This document shows, piece by piece, positions 23,315 to 33,082 of a DNA stretch of 64,000 nucleotides. Source of the stretch: Candidatus Sulfotelmatobacter kueseliae (lineage in GTDB: Bacteria; Acidobacteriota; Terriglobia; Terriglobales; Acidobacteriaceae); contig OMOD01000002.1 in NCBI GenBank assembly GCA_900290255.1, forward strand, positions 58,201-122,200, in the 5' to 3' direction. The stretch's first letter is position 1. Each line of letters opens with the position of its first letter. Both the position numbers and the translations under genes were made by a program. A model generated the notes under the pieces. The model had not been told where the DNA came from. It ran no database searches and saw only the letters and a list, made by a program, of their open reading frames with translations.

Positions 23315-24154
23315 TCAGCGTTGGGCCGAAAGCACGTCGTTTCTCAGCAGGCTGACTTCGACGCGGGCAGCGGTGGGGCGCTTGGTTTCCGCTTCGCCGG
23401 TAACGGGTGCGTTGCCCATCCCAACCGTGTAGATGCGGTAGACCGGGATGTTGCGGGTGAGCACCAGGTAGCGCACGACCGAGTCGGCCATCTTCTCGGA
23501 CGCGATGATGGCGGCCTGGCCGCGGCCGGGAGAGAATCCACGGACTTCGATGACGTAGCTGTGCTGCCCTTGCAGCGGTGCCGCCATCTGGTCGAGCGCG
23601 TCCTTGGCCTGCTTGCTCAGCACAGTCTGCCCGGGACGAAAACGAATCTCGGTCTGCGAACTGGGCTTGTACTGATCGAGGTTGCCTACCATTTCCTCGG
23701 CGTTAGAAACGTGCGTGGAAGCGTCGGTGGCGGCCAGCTTCGCCGTTTGTGCCTTATTCGCGGCATCGCTGGCATGCTGGTCGGCCAGATTCGTTTTCTC
23801 GGAAGCTAACTGGAGGCCTTGCTGGGAACGAGTATCGGTGTCGCGGATCTTGTTGGCGTTCTCGGAGGTAATCTCATCCAGTTCGTTGATGCGGTCGCGG
23901 ATCGGGCCGACCTGCCGCTTCACCCATGCCTTGCGGGCATAGGGATGCGTCACCAGATTGACCAGGTTGGGATCGTCGCCGTCCCAGAAGTCCCGCGAGG
24001 TCGGAGGGGGCAGCGGTTCGCGAGTGTCCGCAGGAACCGCTTGACCGGCAGGCGCGGCCTGGGGCGCGGCGGAATTGGAATTGGTTTGCTGCGCGAAGGC
24101 GGGAAGCGCCAGCACGATAGCCAGGAACAGGGTCACGAAAATACGGGTCTTCAT
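23315..24154 (-). CDS. exported OmpA-family protein
   Basis: A 279-residue protein with signal peptide MKTRIFVTLFLAIVLALPAF (cleavage near AFA-QQ). Residues 20-60 are Ala/Pro/Gln-rich. Residues about 80-150 form a long helix with repeated Ala/Asp/Lys (SDAANKAQTAKLAATDAS), like periplasmic coiled coils. The C-terminal OmpA-like domain begins near TEIRFRPGQTVLSKQAKDAL and continues through SYVIEVRGFSPGRGQAAI and VYRIYTVGMGNAP; it should bind peptidoglycan. AAGGAGG precedes the ATG. Single gene with its own terminator. Confidence 0.88.
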   Translation of the reverse strand: MKTRIFVTLFLAIVLALPAFAQQTNSNSAAPQAAPAGQAVPADTREPLPPPTSRDFWDGDDPNLVNLVTHPYARKAWVKRQVGPIRDRINELDEITSENANKIRDTDTRSQQGLQLASEKTNLADQHASDAANKAQTAKLAATDASTHVSNAEEMVGNLDQYKPSSQTEIRFRPGQTVLSKQAKDALDQMAAPLQGQHSYVIEVRGFSPGRGQAAIIASEKMADSVVRYLVLTRNIPVYRIYTVGMGNAPVTGEAETKRPTAARVEVSLLRNDVLSAQR

Positions 24155-24421
24155 TTCGACCTCCTTACCGGATGGGGAGAAAAGCGGCTCCAGTCGAGCC
24201 GTACAGCCAAGTTACGTCAACATCAAGGTGCTATTGTGCGCCTAGCGCGGGAATGCTGCAAGCCGAGCGCGTTCTCCGGTATGTGGAAATACTGCGCCGG
24301 AAGGCGTGACAGTCTAATTATGTGCAAGTCGAATGCCAGACACGCCGGAAGCTAACCCCTCCGCCGAGGCCCGCTTAGCTGGCAAAATGGAAAGCATCTT
24401 CCCAGCCAAGCGCAAGAATCT

Positions 24422-26512
24422 TCACCTTACTTCCAGCGAAACCAGGTCGCCGTCGGCCAGGCCTCCGGGCTTGTAGTTCACGCTGACCTCGCGGTTTTGC
24501 CAGGCACAGGAAAACTGGTCGGCGCCGATCAGGAGCAGCGACTTGTAATCGGCCACGCGCAGTTTTAGCGCGATTCCTTCGGCAGTTACGGTCAGGATCG
24601 CAGCCGGAGCGGTCGAACAATCCACCGCGACCAGGCGGCCCTTGAGGAATTTGGTGGGGCGCCGGTCTCCCGCTCCGCCGGACTGCGCGGCTTTTTCCTG
24701 GGCGGCGCGCCGGGCAGCGTCTTCGTCGAGAACATCAAAGGGCGTCTTCTGCGGCGTGAGTTGAGTTTGTGTGCCAGCCGAACCGGGAACCGCCATGCCG
24801 TACTTACGCTCGTTTCCGATCTCGCTCAAACGCTCGCGCGCAAGGCTGACCATTTCCGGGTTAGCGCTCGACCTCAGCCGTTCCAGCAAGGTCTCGGCCG
24901 ACTCCCACCGCTTGCTCGCGATGTAGATCTGTGCCATGTGGTAGACATAACGCTCGTCACGCGGGCTGAGCGACATGGCGGCACGCTCGGCCTGCATGGC
25001 TGCGGCCGGGCCTCCACCCTCGTTGCGGGCGAGGGCCAGCAGGTCGTAGGCGGCGGCGAATTCGGGATACCACTCCACCACGGTCCTGAGGTCGAGCATC
25101 ATGTTGGCCAGCCCCTGCATGCCGGTGTGCCGGGCCTGTGCCATGCGGTATTTCAGCACCGACAGGTAATAGCACACCCACACGTCGTTGCGGTTGAGCG
25201 CGGCGGTGTCACCCAACTCGGTCAGAGCTTCGTCGAACTCGCCCTGCTGAATGTGATCCCACGCCAGGATGCGGTGGGCGAGGGCGTTCCCAACGGCGGT
25301 CGTGGGCAGTTGGTCGGCGTTTTCGTCGTCGGATTTCTTTTGTGTACTTTCCGCTCTCGCCGCTGCCTTCTTGTCGGCCAAGGTGGGCGCCGTAGCCAGG
25401 GCCTGCAACTCTTTCAGGCCCAGGTCCCGGCGTTCGGGAATGCGGGTCTGCACTTCCGCGTAGAGGGCACGCGCGTCGTCCTCGGGCAAAGGCTTGGCGA
25501 TGATCGCCGAGTCGTCTGGCCCTACCGGGGCGGGGAAGCGGTAGGCTGGCTCGATGCTGGCGGAATTCGCGGGATGGTCCGAACTCTTCTGGACCGAACT
25601 GAGCGCGCCGATCAGCGCCGCCTGCGAGTGGAAGTAATCCTTCACCGCCTGCTCCAGTTGCGCCGAGGTCATGTTATAGGCTTTCTGGATGGCATATTCC
25701 TCCGGCATGTGCTGGTTCAGAACGAGGTCGAAGTAGCTTCCCGTCTCCGGCAGCCTGTTCTCATGCAGCAGGTAATGCATCACGATCCATGATTCGGCGT
25801 AATACAGCGTGTGGTGTGTGCCCTCGTTGTAGCCGGATGGGTCATGCTTCGTGGAAAACAGATCGGGCAGGGGAATCCACTCTTGCGCGCTCAGGAGCTG
25901 GGTGAGCGACTGCTGCGAGTCACGCTGAGTGCCGGCCAAACCGGGAGTCGCAGAAGCGCTGGCCTCAGGATCGCCGCCGATCTCGACCTGCTGGTTGTCG
26001 GCGTGAATGGAAGCGAGATATTCCGCCAGACCTTCGTCGAACCATCCCTGGGCCGGAGGGTAGTTGTAATTGAGCAGCATGTGGGCGAAGTCATGCGCAA
26101 CGGCGCGCCAGGATTCGTCGGCGAGAAGGTTGAGCACGATGAAGTCCTGATCTTCGCCGGGAAGAAAAAAGCCCGGGGCGTCGATGGGCTGGCCCTCCCC
26201 AGTTTGGCTCCGGCGGAGAGGCGCCGCCTGGTAATAGGACTCGTCGTTCCGGAAGGCAAGGATCGTGAGGGGAACGGGTTGGTTGAGCCGGTCCTTGCTC
26301 AGCAGATTGGCGAAGACGGCGCGCATCTGCTCGAAGCGCAGGGCGACTTCGCGGCCCTTTTTTTCGCCCGCGTCGGTGATCACGGTGAAATGCGCGGAAT
26401 GAATTTCAAGCCACGGGTTGGGCTCGGCGGCAGGGGCGGAGGCGGAGCAGAGGAGGATCGCGGACGAGAGAACCGAGACCAATCGCAGCGAAATGGGCCC
26501 TGCACGAGACAT
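24422..26512 (-). CDS. exported TPR protein with degenerate zinc-peptidase motif
   Basis: A 696-residue exported protein (signal LRLVSVLSSAILLCSASAPA). Residues about 35-250 resemble the DUF1570/gluzincin-like fold: the expected HExxH appears as HDFAH (in WRAVAHDFAHMLLNYNYP), with the downstream WFDEGLAEYLAS helix supplying the third ligand Glu. The Glu-to-Asp change at the catalytic base may reduce or abolish proteolysis. Residues about 400-580 are TPR-like (ILAWDHIQQGEFDEALTELG, YDLLALARNEGGGPAAAMQA). The C-terminus is a small beta domain. Role unknown, probably envelope surveillance or secreted-protein handling. Confidence 0.75.
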   Translation of the reverse strand: MSRAGPISLRLVSVLSSAILLCSASAPAAEPNPWLEIHSAHFTVITDAGEKKGREVALRFEQMRAVFANLLSKDRLNQPVPLTILAFRNDESYYQAAPLRRSQTGEGQPIDAPGFFLPGEDQDFIVLNLLADESWRAVAHDFAHMLLNYNYPPAQGWFDEGLAEYLASIHADNQQVEIGGDPEASASATPGLAGTQRDSQQSLTQLLSAQEWIPLPDLFSTKHDPSGYNEGTHHTLYYAESWIVMHYLLHENRLPETGSYFDLVLNQHMPEEYAIQKAYNMTSAQLEQAVKDYFHSQAALIGALSSVQKSSDHPANSASIEPAYRFPAPVGPDDSAIIAKPLPEDDARALYAEVQTRIPERRDLGLKELQALATAPTLADKKAAARAESTQKKSDDENADQLPTTAVGNALAHRILAWDHIQQGEFDEALTELGDTAALNRNDVWVCYYLSVLKYRMAQARHTGMQGLANMMLDLRTVVEWYPEFAAAYDLLALARNEGGGPAAAMQAERAAMSLSPRDERYVYHMAQIYIASKRWESAETLLERLRSSANPEMVSLARERLSEIGNERKYGMAVPGSAGTQTQLTPQKTPFDVLDEDAARRAAQEKAAQSGGAGDRRPTKFLKGRLVAVDCSTAPAAILTVTAEGIALKLRVADYKSLLLIGADQFSCAWQNREVSVNYKPGGLADGDLVSLEVR

Positions 26513-26711
26513 GTTTGGCCGCGAGAAGAGGCGCTTCCAGGAAATGCTATCACGATGGATGCTTCGATCCCTTTCTGCGACGCTGTTGCTCCGGATTGGG
26601 CAACGGAACCGCTACCGCAAAGATCGCGAAGGACTCGCGAAGAGCGCGAAGGGAGGGATAGAGACTTCAAATTTCTTGTGTCCGTGCTGATACCTGCCGT
26701 GCGCCCGCCGT

Positions 26712-26717
26712 TATAAT
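26712..26717 (+). promoter_or_regulatory. -10 box of the Oar-like receptor gene
   Basis: TATAAT lies 19 nt before ATG 26737, predicting a leader of about 13 nt without a clear ribosome site. Confidence 0.45.
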
Positions 26718-26736
26718 TCCGAGTTCACATTTATTT

Positions 26737-29700
26737 ATGCTCTCGGGAAATCGCATTCTTACTTTCTGTTTGACTGTTGCCCTCTTTGCGGTTCCAGTTG
26801 CCAACGCTCTGGCGGGGGCATCGTGGAACGGCGTGCTGCGGGACGGCAACGGAAAGCCAGTGGCCGGAGCAGTGGTCAGATTGCACTCCATATCTGGAGG
26901 ACATGACTACACCGCTGCGACTGCCACGGACGGCAAATTCGCTTTTGCCGGAATCGCCGCCGACAGCTACGAAGTTTCCGTCAGGATTGCCGACAAGGAG
27001 AGGAAGGCAGCCGCCCCGTTCGTCGTCAAAGATGCGGCCACCCTGACCGTGGCGCTGCAACTGGTTTTACCCAGAGAGACCGTGGCCGGCCAAACTGCGC
27101 CAGGGCCGGAACTCCGGATCATTTCCTCAGGCGTAGAATCTTCCGCGCAAGCCAGCGGCGGCGAGCATCTTTCCAGCACGGAGGTTTCGAGCCTTCCCCT
27201 GAATGTGCGTGACTTCAGCAAGTTGCTGCTGCTGGCGGCGGGCACCATGACCGATGCCAACGGCGCCGCCAATTTCACGCAGCAGTTTGCGGTAAATGGC
27301 CAGCGTGGGGCGTCCACGGTCTTCGCCCTGGATGGCTTCGACACCACCGATCCGGAGATGGGCGGGGCGACATTTTCCAATTTCAACGTGGACGCGATCC
27401 AGGAAGTCGAGGCCAGTTCGGGCGTGATGCCGGCTGAAATCGGCCACGGGGCAGCGAGCTATACGAATGTGGTGTCGAAATCCGGCGTCAACCAGATGCA
27501 CGGCAGCCTGTTTGAGTTTCTGCGCAATGCGTCGTTCGATGCCCGCAATTATTTCGATTACAAGGATCCCACCGGGCGCCGGCGCATTCCGCCATTCGTG
27601 CGCAACGAATTTGGCTTCACCAACGGCGGACCGCTCGTCGTGCCGGGAATCTATGACGGGCGCAACCGCACTTTTTATTTTGGGGAATATCAGGGCTTCA
27701 GGCAGGTGCTGGGCACGACGCAGGTCATCCCCGTGCCGACGGCGGCGGAGCGCACCGGGATTGATACCACTACGTTCCCCGGCGACACGCTGACCATTCC
27801 GGTGAACCCGGCCGTCGTGCCCGTGCTGAACGGCTACCCCCTGCCCAACGAACCCACCGGACCTTTCGGCGACCGCACTTACGCCGCATCCTCCAAGGTC
27901 ATTACCAGCACGGATCAATTCTCCCTGCGCGTGGACCACCAGATTTCCGCGAAGGCGTTCCTGCTGGCGCGGTTCAGTCTGGATCAGGTGACGGGGCCGC
28001 TGACCAATCCCGATCAGACGGCGATCAATCCCAGTTTCGGCGTGCAGTTTTTCGATCACCAGCGTAACGCGGGAGTGAAATATACCCGGACGATCTCTCC
28101 GCATATGACCTCTGAGACCTCGCTGGGATACATTCGCAGCACTCCGTTTTTCCCGACCTCGAACCATACGCAACCGTTGATCGGTTTCGCCGACGGGCTG
28201 TTTCAGGGCTATAACACGGCGGGCGGTTCGATTTATGGCGCTTACGGGAATCTTTATCAGTTCAAGCAAGACATGGCGTTCACCCGCGGCTCGCACGCGT
28301 TCAAGTGGGGAGTTGAGCTGCGCGCGAACCGCGACTCCACTATTTTCGGGGTGAATCCGAACGGGGCGTACCAGTTTGGCGGAGGCACGGCGTACTGCTG
28401 CGGCGACGGCACGACGCCGGTGACCATCACGTCGGCCAGTGGAACCCATGACGTCCACCTGGGAGATCCGCTGCCCGACTCGCTGACCGGCCTGCTGACG
28501 GCGACGCCGTATTCCTACAGCATTACGGCGGCAGCCAGCATCACACCCATCGGCGACAAATTCGATGAGGCCGGAGTGCGGCGCGAGGCTTACAACTTCT
28601 ATTTTGAGGACGCCTGGAAGGCCACCCCGCAACTGACGGTCAGCTATGGCCTGCGCTACGAAGTGAACAGCCGTATTCACGAGCCGACGAAGCGGACCTC
28701 GCTTCCTATATTCCTCGGAGCGGATGGCAAGCCGGCCTCCTACCTCGACCGCACGGCGCGGCAGATTTTGCTCATCAACCCGCAGCCGCCGTACAACCTG
28801 GATTGGAATGGCTGGGGCCCCAGGCTCGCGCTCGACTATGGCGTGGGCAAGCACACGGTGCTGCATGCTGGGGGCGCTATCACCAGTGGTCTACCGAACT
28901 TGTGGCAGGACAACTTTCTGACGGCCGCGATTCCCTTTATTTTTACTTCATACATCAGCGCCCAGCCGGGCAATCCGGTTCCTTTTCAGAATGTGTTGGT
29001 GCCGCTGAATTTGCCGACCCCGTACAACGTCGCCGGACAACCCATCTTCGCCACCGGCCGGACACAAGACGTGCCGCCCAATACCCAACTTGACCTGGCG
29101 CGCTACCAGGCCGACCTGGCCGCAATGACGCCGGGCCATCAGGTGCAGTTGTTTTCGGATGAGGTCATCGCCAGGGATTTCACCAACGGATCCATCGGCA
29201 GCTGGACCGCGGGCCTCGACCACGATTTCGGGGACTTCAAGTTCAACGCTTCCTATGTGGCGACCGCAGGGATTCACCTGGCGCGGGTGTACAACCCCAA
29301 CAGCTATGGCGGGGCTGATCCGGCGTTTGCACCGTTCACGCAGTTCGATTCCAGCGGGCATCCGGCGGGAGGATTCGGGCCAGAGCTGGTGATGAGCAAC
29401 GGCTCGCACTCGACCTACCACTCCCTGCAGGCCAGCGTTACCAAGAATTCGGCCCGGGCGGGACTGGGGTTGCAGGCAAGCTACACGTACTCCAAGTCCA
29501 TGGATGACACCAGCGCCGTGCTAGGGGGACTCATGCCCACGGCCGGAACAGTGCTGCAAACGTCGCCGCAAGATCCGTGGAATCCTTCGGCGGAGAAAGG
29601 ACCCTCCACGTTCGACGTGACTCACGTCTTTACGCTGAGCCTGATCCAGTTGCTGCCGCTGGACCGGATCGCGTTCTTGCAGCCGCTGGGCACGACATTC

Positions 29701-30207
29701 ACCAAGGGATGGCAGTTTCTGAACATTACGACCCTGACCACCGGATCGCCGTTCAGCGTTTACTCGGGCATACAGCAGACCGGGGCTGGTCTGGGCGGAG
29801 CGGACCGGCCGGACCTGGTTTCGCTGCCGCACTTCTCCACCAGCCGGCAGGTACGCGACGACTATTTTGGTCTGGGCGCGAATAACGCTTCGTTCTTCAA
29901 TATTCCGATCAACATTCCGGGCGGGACGGGGCCGAACCAGGGCCGCTTTGGCACGCTGGGGCGCGATACGTTCCGGGGGCCGGATTTCCACAATTACGAC
30001 ATTGCGCTGATCAAAGACACTCCCTTTGGACATCGCGGGAACGCGGAATTCGGGAACGTGGAATTTCGCGCCGAGTTCTTCAACGTGTTCAATATTGTCA
30101 ATTTCGGGCTGCCCTCGAATATTGTGAGCGGGAGCGGGTTTGGCTTTATCAGCAAGACGGCGGGAAATTCCAGGCAGATTCAATTCTCGCTGAAAGTGAT
30201 CTATTAG
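26737..30207 (+). CDS. Oar-like TonB-dependent outer-membrane receptor
   Basis: A 1156-residue protein. Signal peptide to about residue 27 (ANALAG). Residues about 30-110 are a carboxypeptidase-regulatory-like beta sandwich (GVLRDGNGKPVAGAVVRLHS, TDGKFAFAGIAADSYEVSV). The plug domain spans about 130-250 (LPLNVRDFSKLLLLAAGTM, FALDGFDTTDPEMGG, ASYTNVVSKSGVNQMHGSLF). The rest is a large barrel with repeated aromatic strand ends and a C-terminal RQIQFSLKVIY. Such proteins import or bind large nutrients, or act in outer-membrane biogenesis; they are strongly expanded in Acidobacteriota. No TonB box is obvious. A GH9 gene follows, so a polysaccharide substrate is plausible. Confidence 0.92.
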   Translation: MLSGNRILTFCLTVALFAVPVANALAGASWNGVLRDGNGKPVAGAVVRLHSISGGHDYTAATATDGKFAFAGIAADSYEVSVRIADKERKAAAPFVVKDAATLTVALQLVLPRETVAGQTAPGPELRIISSGVESSAQASGGEHLSSTEVSSLPLNVRDFSKLLLLAAGTMTDANGAANFTQQFAVNGQRGASTVFALDGFDTTDPEMGGATFSNFNVDAIQEVEASSGVMPAEIGHGAASYTNVVSKSGVNQMHGSLFEFLRNASFDARNYFDYKDPTGRRRIPPFVRNEFGFTNGGPLVVPGIYDGRNRTFYFGEYQGFRQVLGTTQVIPVPTAAERTGIDTTTFPGDTLTIPVNPAVVPVLNGYPLPNEPTGPFGDRTYAASSKVITSTDQFSLRVDHQISAKAFLLARFSLDQVTGPLTNPDQTAINPSFGVQFFDHQRNAGVKYTRTISPHMTSETSLGYIRSTPFFPTSNHTQPLIGFADGLFQGYNTAGGSIYGAYGNLYQFKQDMAFTRGSHAFKWGVELRANRDSTIFGVNPNGAYQFGGGTAYCCGDGTTPVTITSASGTHDVHLGDPLPDSLTGLLTATPYSYSITAAASITPIGDKFDEAGVRREAYNFYFEDAWKATPQLTVSYGLRYEVNSRIHEPTKRTSLPIFLGADGKPASYLDRTARQILLINPQPPYNLDWNGWGPRLALDYGVGKHTVLHAGGAITSGLPNLWQDNFLTAAIPFIFTSYISAQPGNPVPFQNVLVPLNLPTPYNVAGQPIFATGRTQDVPPNTQLDLARYQADLAAMTPGHQVQLFSDEVIARDFTNGSIGSWTAGLDHDFGDFKFNASYVATAGIHLARVYNPNSYGGADPAFAPFTQFDSSGHPAGGFGPELVMSNGSHSTYHSLQASVTKNSARAGLGLQASYTYSKSMDDTSAVLGGLMPTAGTVLQTSPQDPWNPSAEKGPSTFDVTHVFTLSLIQLLPLDRIAFLQPLGTTFTKGWQFLNITTLTTGSPFSVYSGIQQTGAGLGGADRPDLVSLPHFSTSRQVRDDYFGLGANNASFFNIPINIPGGTGPNQGRFGTLGRDTFRGPDFHNYDIALIKDTPFGHRGNAEFGNVEFRAEFFNVFNIVNFGLPSNIVSGSGFGFISKTAGNSRQIQFSLKVIY

Positions 30208-30277
30208 AGTGTGTTCGGCTCGGTTGATGTCCGCGGATAAACGGATGTCTAGTTCGTTCGGGCGAGAACGCCGGGAT

Positions 30278-30454
30278 CGGCCGTGGAAGAGCGGCCCTTT
30301 AAGAGCTTGCCCTGAGCGACCCCGAGGGAACGAGGGGAGTCGAAGGGGCCGCGTTCCCCGGTTCCCAGAGGACGGCCTTTAGGCCCTGGGGCTAAAGCCC
30401 ATCGGCATTGGGAGCATGATTACGCGGCGCTAAAGCGCCGCTCTTCCACGGCCG
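30278..30454. repeat. composite palindromic element with 18-bp inverted ends
   Basis: CGGCCGTGGAAGAGCGGC (30278-30295) is repeated in perfect inverted form at 30437-30454. Between them lie GGCC-TTTA-GGCC (30374-30385), GGGC-TAAA-GCCC (30389-30400) and GCGGCGC-TAAA-GCGCCGC (30424-30441), plus a GCCCTGAGC...GTCGAAGGGG segment typical of a widespread bacterial REP. No gene is present. Confidence 0.85.
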
Positions 30455-30549
30455 TTGGAGAAAGTCTCCCAGATAGCCTACTCTGTTGCGTTGTGCCGAT
30501 GATGTTGTCCTAATTGCGTTGTCGTGATACCCATGCGAGGAAGCTCATC

Positions 30550-32394
30550 ATGAAACGACATCTTTTCCTGATTCTGGTTTGCAGTTGGCCGTTGATCTTC
30601 TCATCCCCGTCTCTGGCCGGCGAGTTGAAGATTCTCACCAATCATCTGGGATATGAAATTAACGGTCCCAAACATGCCGTGATTCTCGGCAAGGCCGGCG
30701 ATAGCGTCTCCAACTGCGGATTGAAAGATTACGTGACCGACCAGCAAGTCTTGTCCGTGGCGGTGAAAACGGCAGGTCCCGTACAGAAGTGGAGAGACTG
30801 GTATTTCTGGACCCTCGATTTCGACTCGTTCGCGACTGAGGGCATGTACTACCTGGAATGCGGGGCGGGTGCGGCGAATGTGCGCTCGTTCCCGTTTCTC
30901 GTCCAGCGCGACTTGCTGGAGCGCAACACCATGCAGGACGTCATCTTCTACTTCAAAGATGAGCGCAGCGCCGGCGACTATGACAAGGCCGACAGCCATC
31001 TGAAGTTCGAGGGCACAAAGCAGGGCGTTGTGGACGCGCACGGCGGATGGTGGGACGCCACGGGCGACTACGGCAAGCACTTTTCGCATCTGTCGTTTTC
31101 GACCTACTTCAATCCGCAGCAGATTCCGCTGGCCGTCTACAGCCTGCTCGAGAGCTACGAGCAGACGAAGCTGCGCGGCCTCGAGGGCTTTGCCCGCTAC
31201 CAGCCGCATCTGCTGGAAGAAGCCATGTTCGGCGCCGACTATCTGGTGCGCATGAAAGTGGCAGGCGGGTCGTTCTATCGTTCGGTCTCGACTGGCAGCG
31301 TGAAGCAGCTTCCGGAAGAGCGCCGGATCGCCGGCGAAATGAAACGCTTCGGCATCGAAGCCGCGCCTGGCCAGGGCGCGAAAGACATGCTGGAGTCGGC
31401 GAGCAGCGACCTCGAATATGAGGTCAGCTACCGCTCCGGAGGCGGAATCGCAGTCGCTGCGCTCGCGATGGCGAGCGCGTATCCGGTGTCGGGGCAATTT
31501 TCCAGCGCGGATTACCTGAAGGCGGCCGAAGATGCGTTCGACTACTTGGAGAAAGACAATCTGAAGCTCATCAACGACGGCAAGGAAAACATCGTGGATG
31601 ACTATTGCGCGCTGGCCGCGGCCACGGAACTCTATCGCGCCACGCACAAAGACAAGTACAAGCTGGCCGCCGATAGGCGCGCGAAGAGCCTGATGGCCCG
31701 CCAGATCAGCGCGGGAGGTTACAAGAATTACTGGCGCGCCGATGACGGCGAGCGTCCGTTTTTTCATGCCTCCGATGGCGGATTGCCCGTCGTGAGCCTG
31801 CTGTATTACTCGGAAATCGCCGATGCGGCGACCAAGCAGCAGGTGCTCGATGTGGTGAAAAAATCTTTGCAGTTCGAGCTTGCGCTTACCGCGGAAGTCA
31901 ACAATCCTTTCGGTTACAGCCGCGAATATGTGCAGGATAAAACCGGCGCGCGCCGCACGAGTTTCTTCTTTCCCCACACGAGCGACGCCGCTCCGTGGTG
32001 GCAGGGCGAGAATGCGCGGCTGGCCTCGGTGGCGACGGCGGCGCGGCTGGCGGAGCGCGTCTTTTCAACGGATGCGGCATTTAGCGCGCAACTCGAGACC
32101 TTTGCCACGAACCAGCTGAATTGGATTCTCGGCGAGAATCCGTTCGACTCCTGCATGCTGAACGGCGTGGGACGCAACAATCCTCCTTATATGTATTTCG
32201 ATTCCTGGGAGTTCACCAACGCGCCGGGCGGGATCTCCAACGGCATCACCAGCGGATTCAAGGACGAGAGCGACATTGATTACCTGCTGCCCTACCGCCA
32301 GACCGGCGCCGACAACGACTGGCGCTGGGGCGAGCAGTGGCTGCCGCACGCATCGTGGTACTTGCTGGCAGTGGCGAGCGGAGAGGCGAAGTGA
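30550..32394 (+). CDS. GH9 family glycoside hydrolase, exported
   Basis: A 614-residue enzyme. ATG 30550 gives a signal peptide MKRHLFLILVCSWPLIFSSP (cleavage near SLA-GE). An N-terminal Ig-like CelD_N domain covers about 25-125 (LKILTNHLGYEINGPKHAVI, SFPFLVQRDLLE). The (alpha/alpha)6 barrel follows: GGWWDATGDYGKHFSH at about 168-183 carries the catalytic-base aspartates, HASDGGLPVVSLL and NQLNWILGENPFDSCMLNG are typical, and WGEQWLPHASWYLLA near the C-terminus carries the probable acid Glu. It should hydrolyse beta-1,4-glucan or glucosamine polymers in the periplasm or outside. Located just after an Oar-like receptor. Confidence 0.9.
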   Translation: MKRHLFLILVCSWPLIFSSPSLAGELKILTNHLGYEINGPKHAVILGKAGDSVSNCGLKDYVTDQQVLSVAVKTAGPVQKWRDWYFWTLDFDSFATEGMYYLECGAGAANVRSFPFLVQRDLLERNTMQDVIFYFKDERSAGDYDKADSHLKFEGTKQGVVDAHGGWWDATGDYGKHFSHLSFSTYFNPQQIPLAVYSLLESYEQTKLRGLEGFARYQPHLLEEAMFGADYLVRMKVAGGSFYRSVSTGSVKQLPEERRIAGEMKRFGIEAAPGQGAKDMLESASSDLEYEVSYRSGGGIAVAALAMASAYPVSGQFSSADYLKAAEDAFDYLEKDNLKLINDGKENIVDDYCALAAATELYRATHKDKYKLAADRRAKSLMARQISAGGYKNYWRADDGERPFFHASDGGLPVVSLLYYSEIADAATKQQVLDVVKKSLQFELALTAEVNNPFGYSREYVQDKTGARRTSFFFPHTSDAAPWWQGENARLASVATAARLAERVFSTDAAFSAQLETFATNQLNWILGENPFDSCMLNGVGRNNPPYMYFDSWEFTNAPGGISNGITSGFKDESDIDYLLPYRQTGADNDWRWGEQWLPHASWYLLAVASGEAK

Positions 32395-32463
32395 GAGGCT
32401 GCCCCATCCGTCGCGGTTTTCGACGGATGGGCATTCGTGCCGATGGCATCAAGAGTTCGCCCG

Positions 32464-32548
32464 TGATCCCGTTTCAATCGAGGAATCTTGGAATTGAGGT
32501 CCGTGGTTCCCACGCTTCGAAAACCGCGAAGCGTGGGGCAGCCGAATC
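32464..32548. repeat. 85-bp repeat, left copy
   Basis: Near-identical (about 81 of 85) to 33083-33167 and in the same orientation, flanking a membrane-protein gene. It contains an 11-bp stem CCCACGCTTCG (32509-32519) with CGAAGCGTGGG (32527-32537). Confidence 0.9.
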
Positions 32549-32592
32549 AAGTAGCCTCGGGCACAGCTTGGATATGCTATGCTGCCCGCATT

Positions 32593-33078
32593 GTGTGCCA
32601 CCTTTTCGTCGGGTTCACCGGCCTTGTGTTAGGCCCCGTCATCTTCGTGACGATCTTCCTTGCACGAAGCTCGGGGCGGAAGGACGTGGCCTACAACCTA
32701 GACCCTCAAGGTGTGCCCGGGGCCTTTGACCCACTCCTTGCGAAGTACATCAGGGCCGCGGAGTTCATCATAGGGATTGCTACGGGCTCCATCGTTCTGC
32801 TCGTCGGTTCGTCCGCACTGCGCATTGAGGGGGGATCGATCAGCGGACACGGGGGCCACCTGCCGTGGTTCTTCGCGTCACCCCTTTTGCTACTCGGTTG
32901 GAGCGTCATGTTCGGAGCGGCCTTCATCGTGTGGGAGATCTTCAGCTACGAGGAGTACCAGCACGGCAACCCACACACAAAGAGGATCTACTCCATCAGC
33001 GAGGCGTTGGGCTTCACCTCGCTCAGCTGCTTTTGCCTCGGCTACATGTTCTTGATCTTCTTAGTCACGAGGCCGTAG
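32593..33078 (+). CDS. four-helix membrane protein between direct repeats
   Basis: From GTG 32593 a 161-residue membrane protein is read: helices at VGFTGLVLGPVIFVTIFLA, AEFIIGIATGSIVLLVGSSA, WFFASPLLLLGWSVMFGAAF and LGFTSLSCFCLGYMFLIFLV. The open frame extends upstream to TTG 32488, but those codons lie in the 85-bp repeat and give a non-native basic peptide, so the GTG is preferred; the real start is uncertain. Unlike its neighbours the codon use is less GC-biased at third positions. No family recognised. The flanking direct repeats make it a cassette-like insertion. Confidence 0.55.
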   Translation: MCHLFVGFTGLVLGPVIFVTIFLARSSGRKDVAYNLDPQGVPGAFDPLLAKYIRAAEFIIGIATGSIVLLVGSSALRIEGGSISGHGGHLPWFFASPLLLLGWSVMFGAAFIVWEIFSYEEYQHGNPHTKRIYSISEALGFTSLSCFCLGYMFLIFLVTRP

Positions 33079-33082
33079 GCCA

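Noticed and set aside
27127..28866. 579-codon minus-strand open frame inside the Oar-like receptor
   Set aside because: His/Arg-rich antisense frame caused by GC-rich codon bias of the receptor; no ribosome site and no domain.
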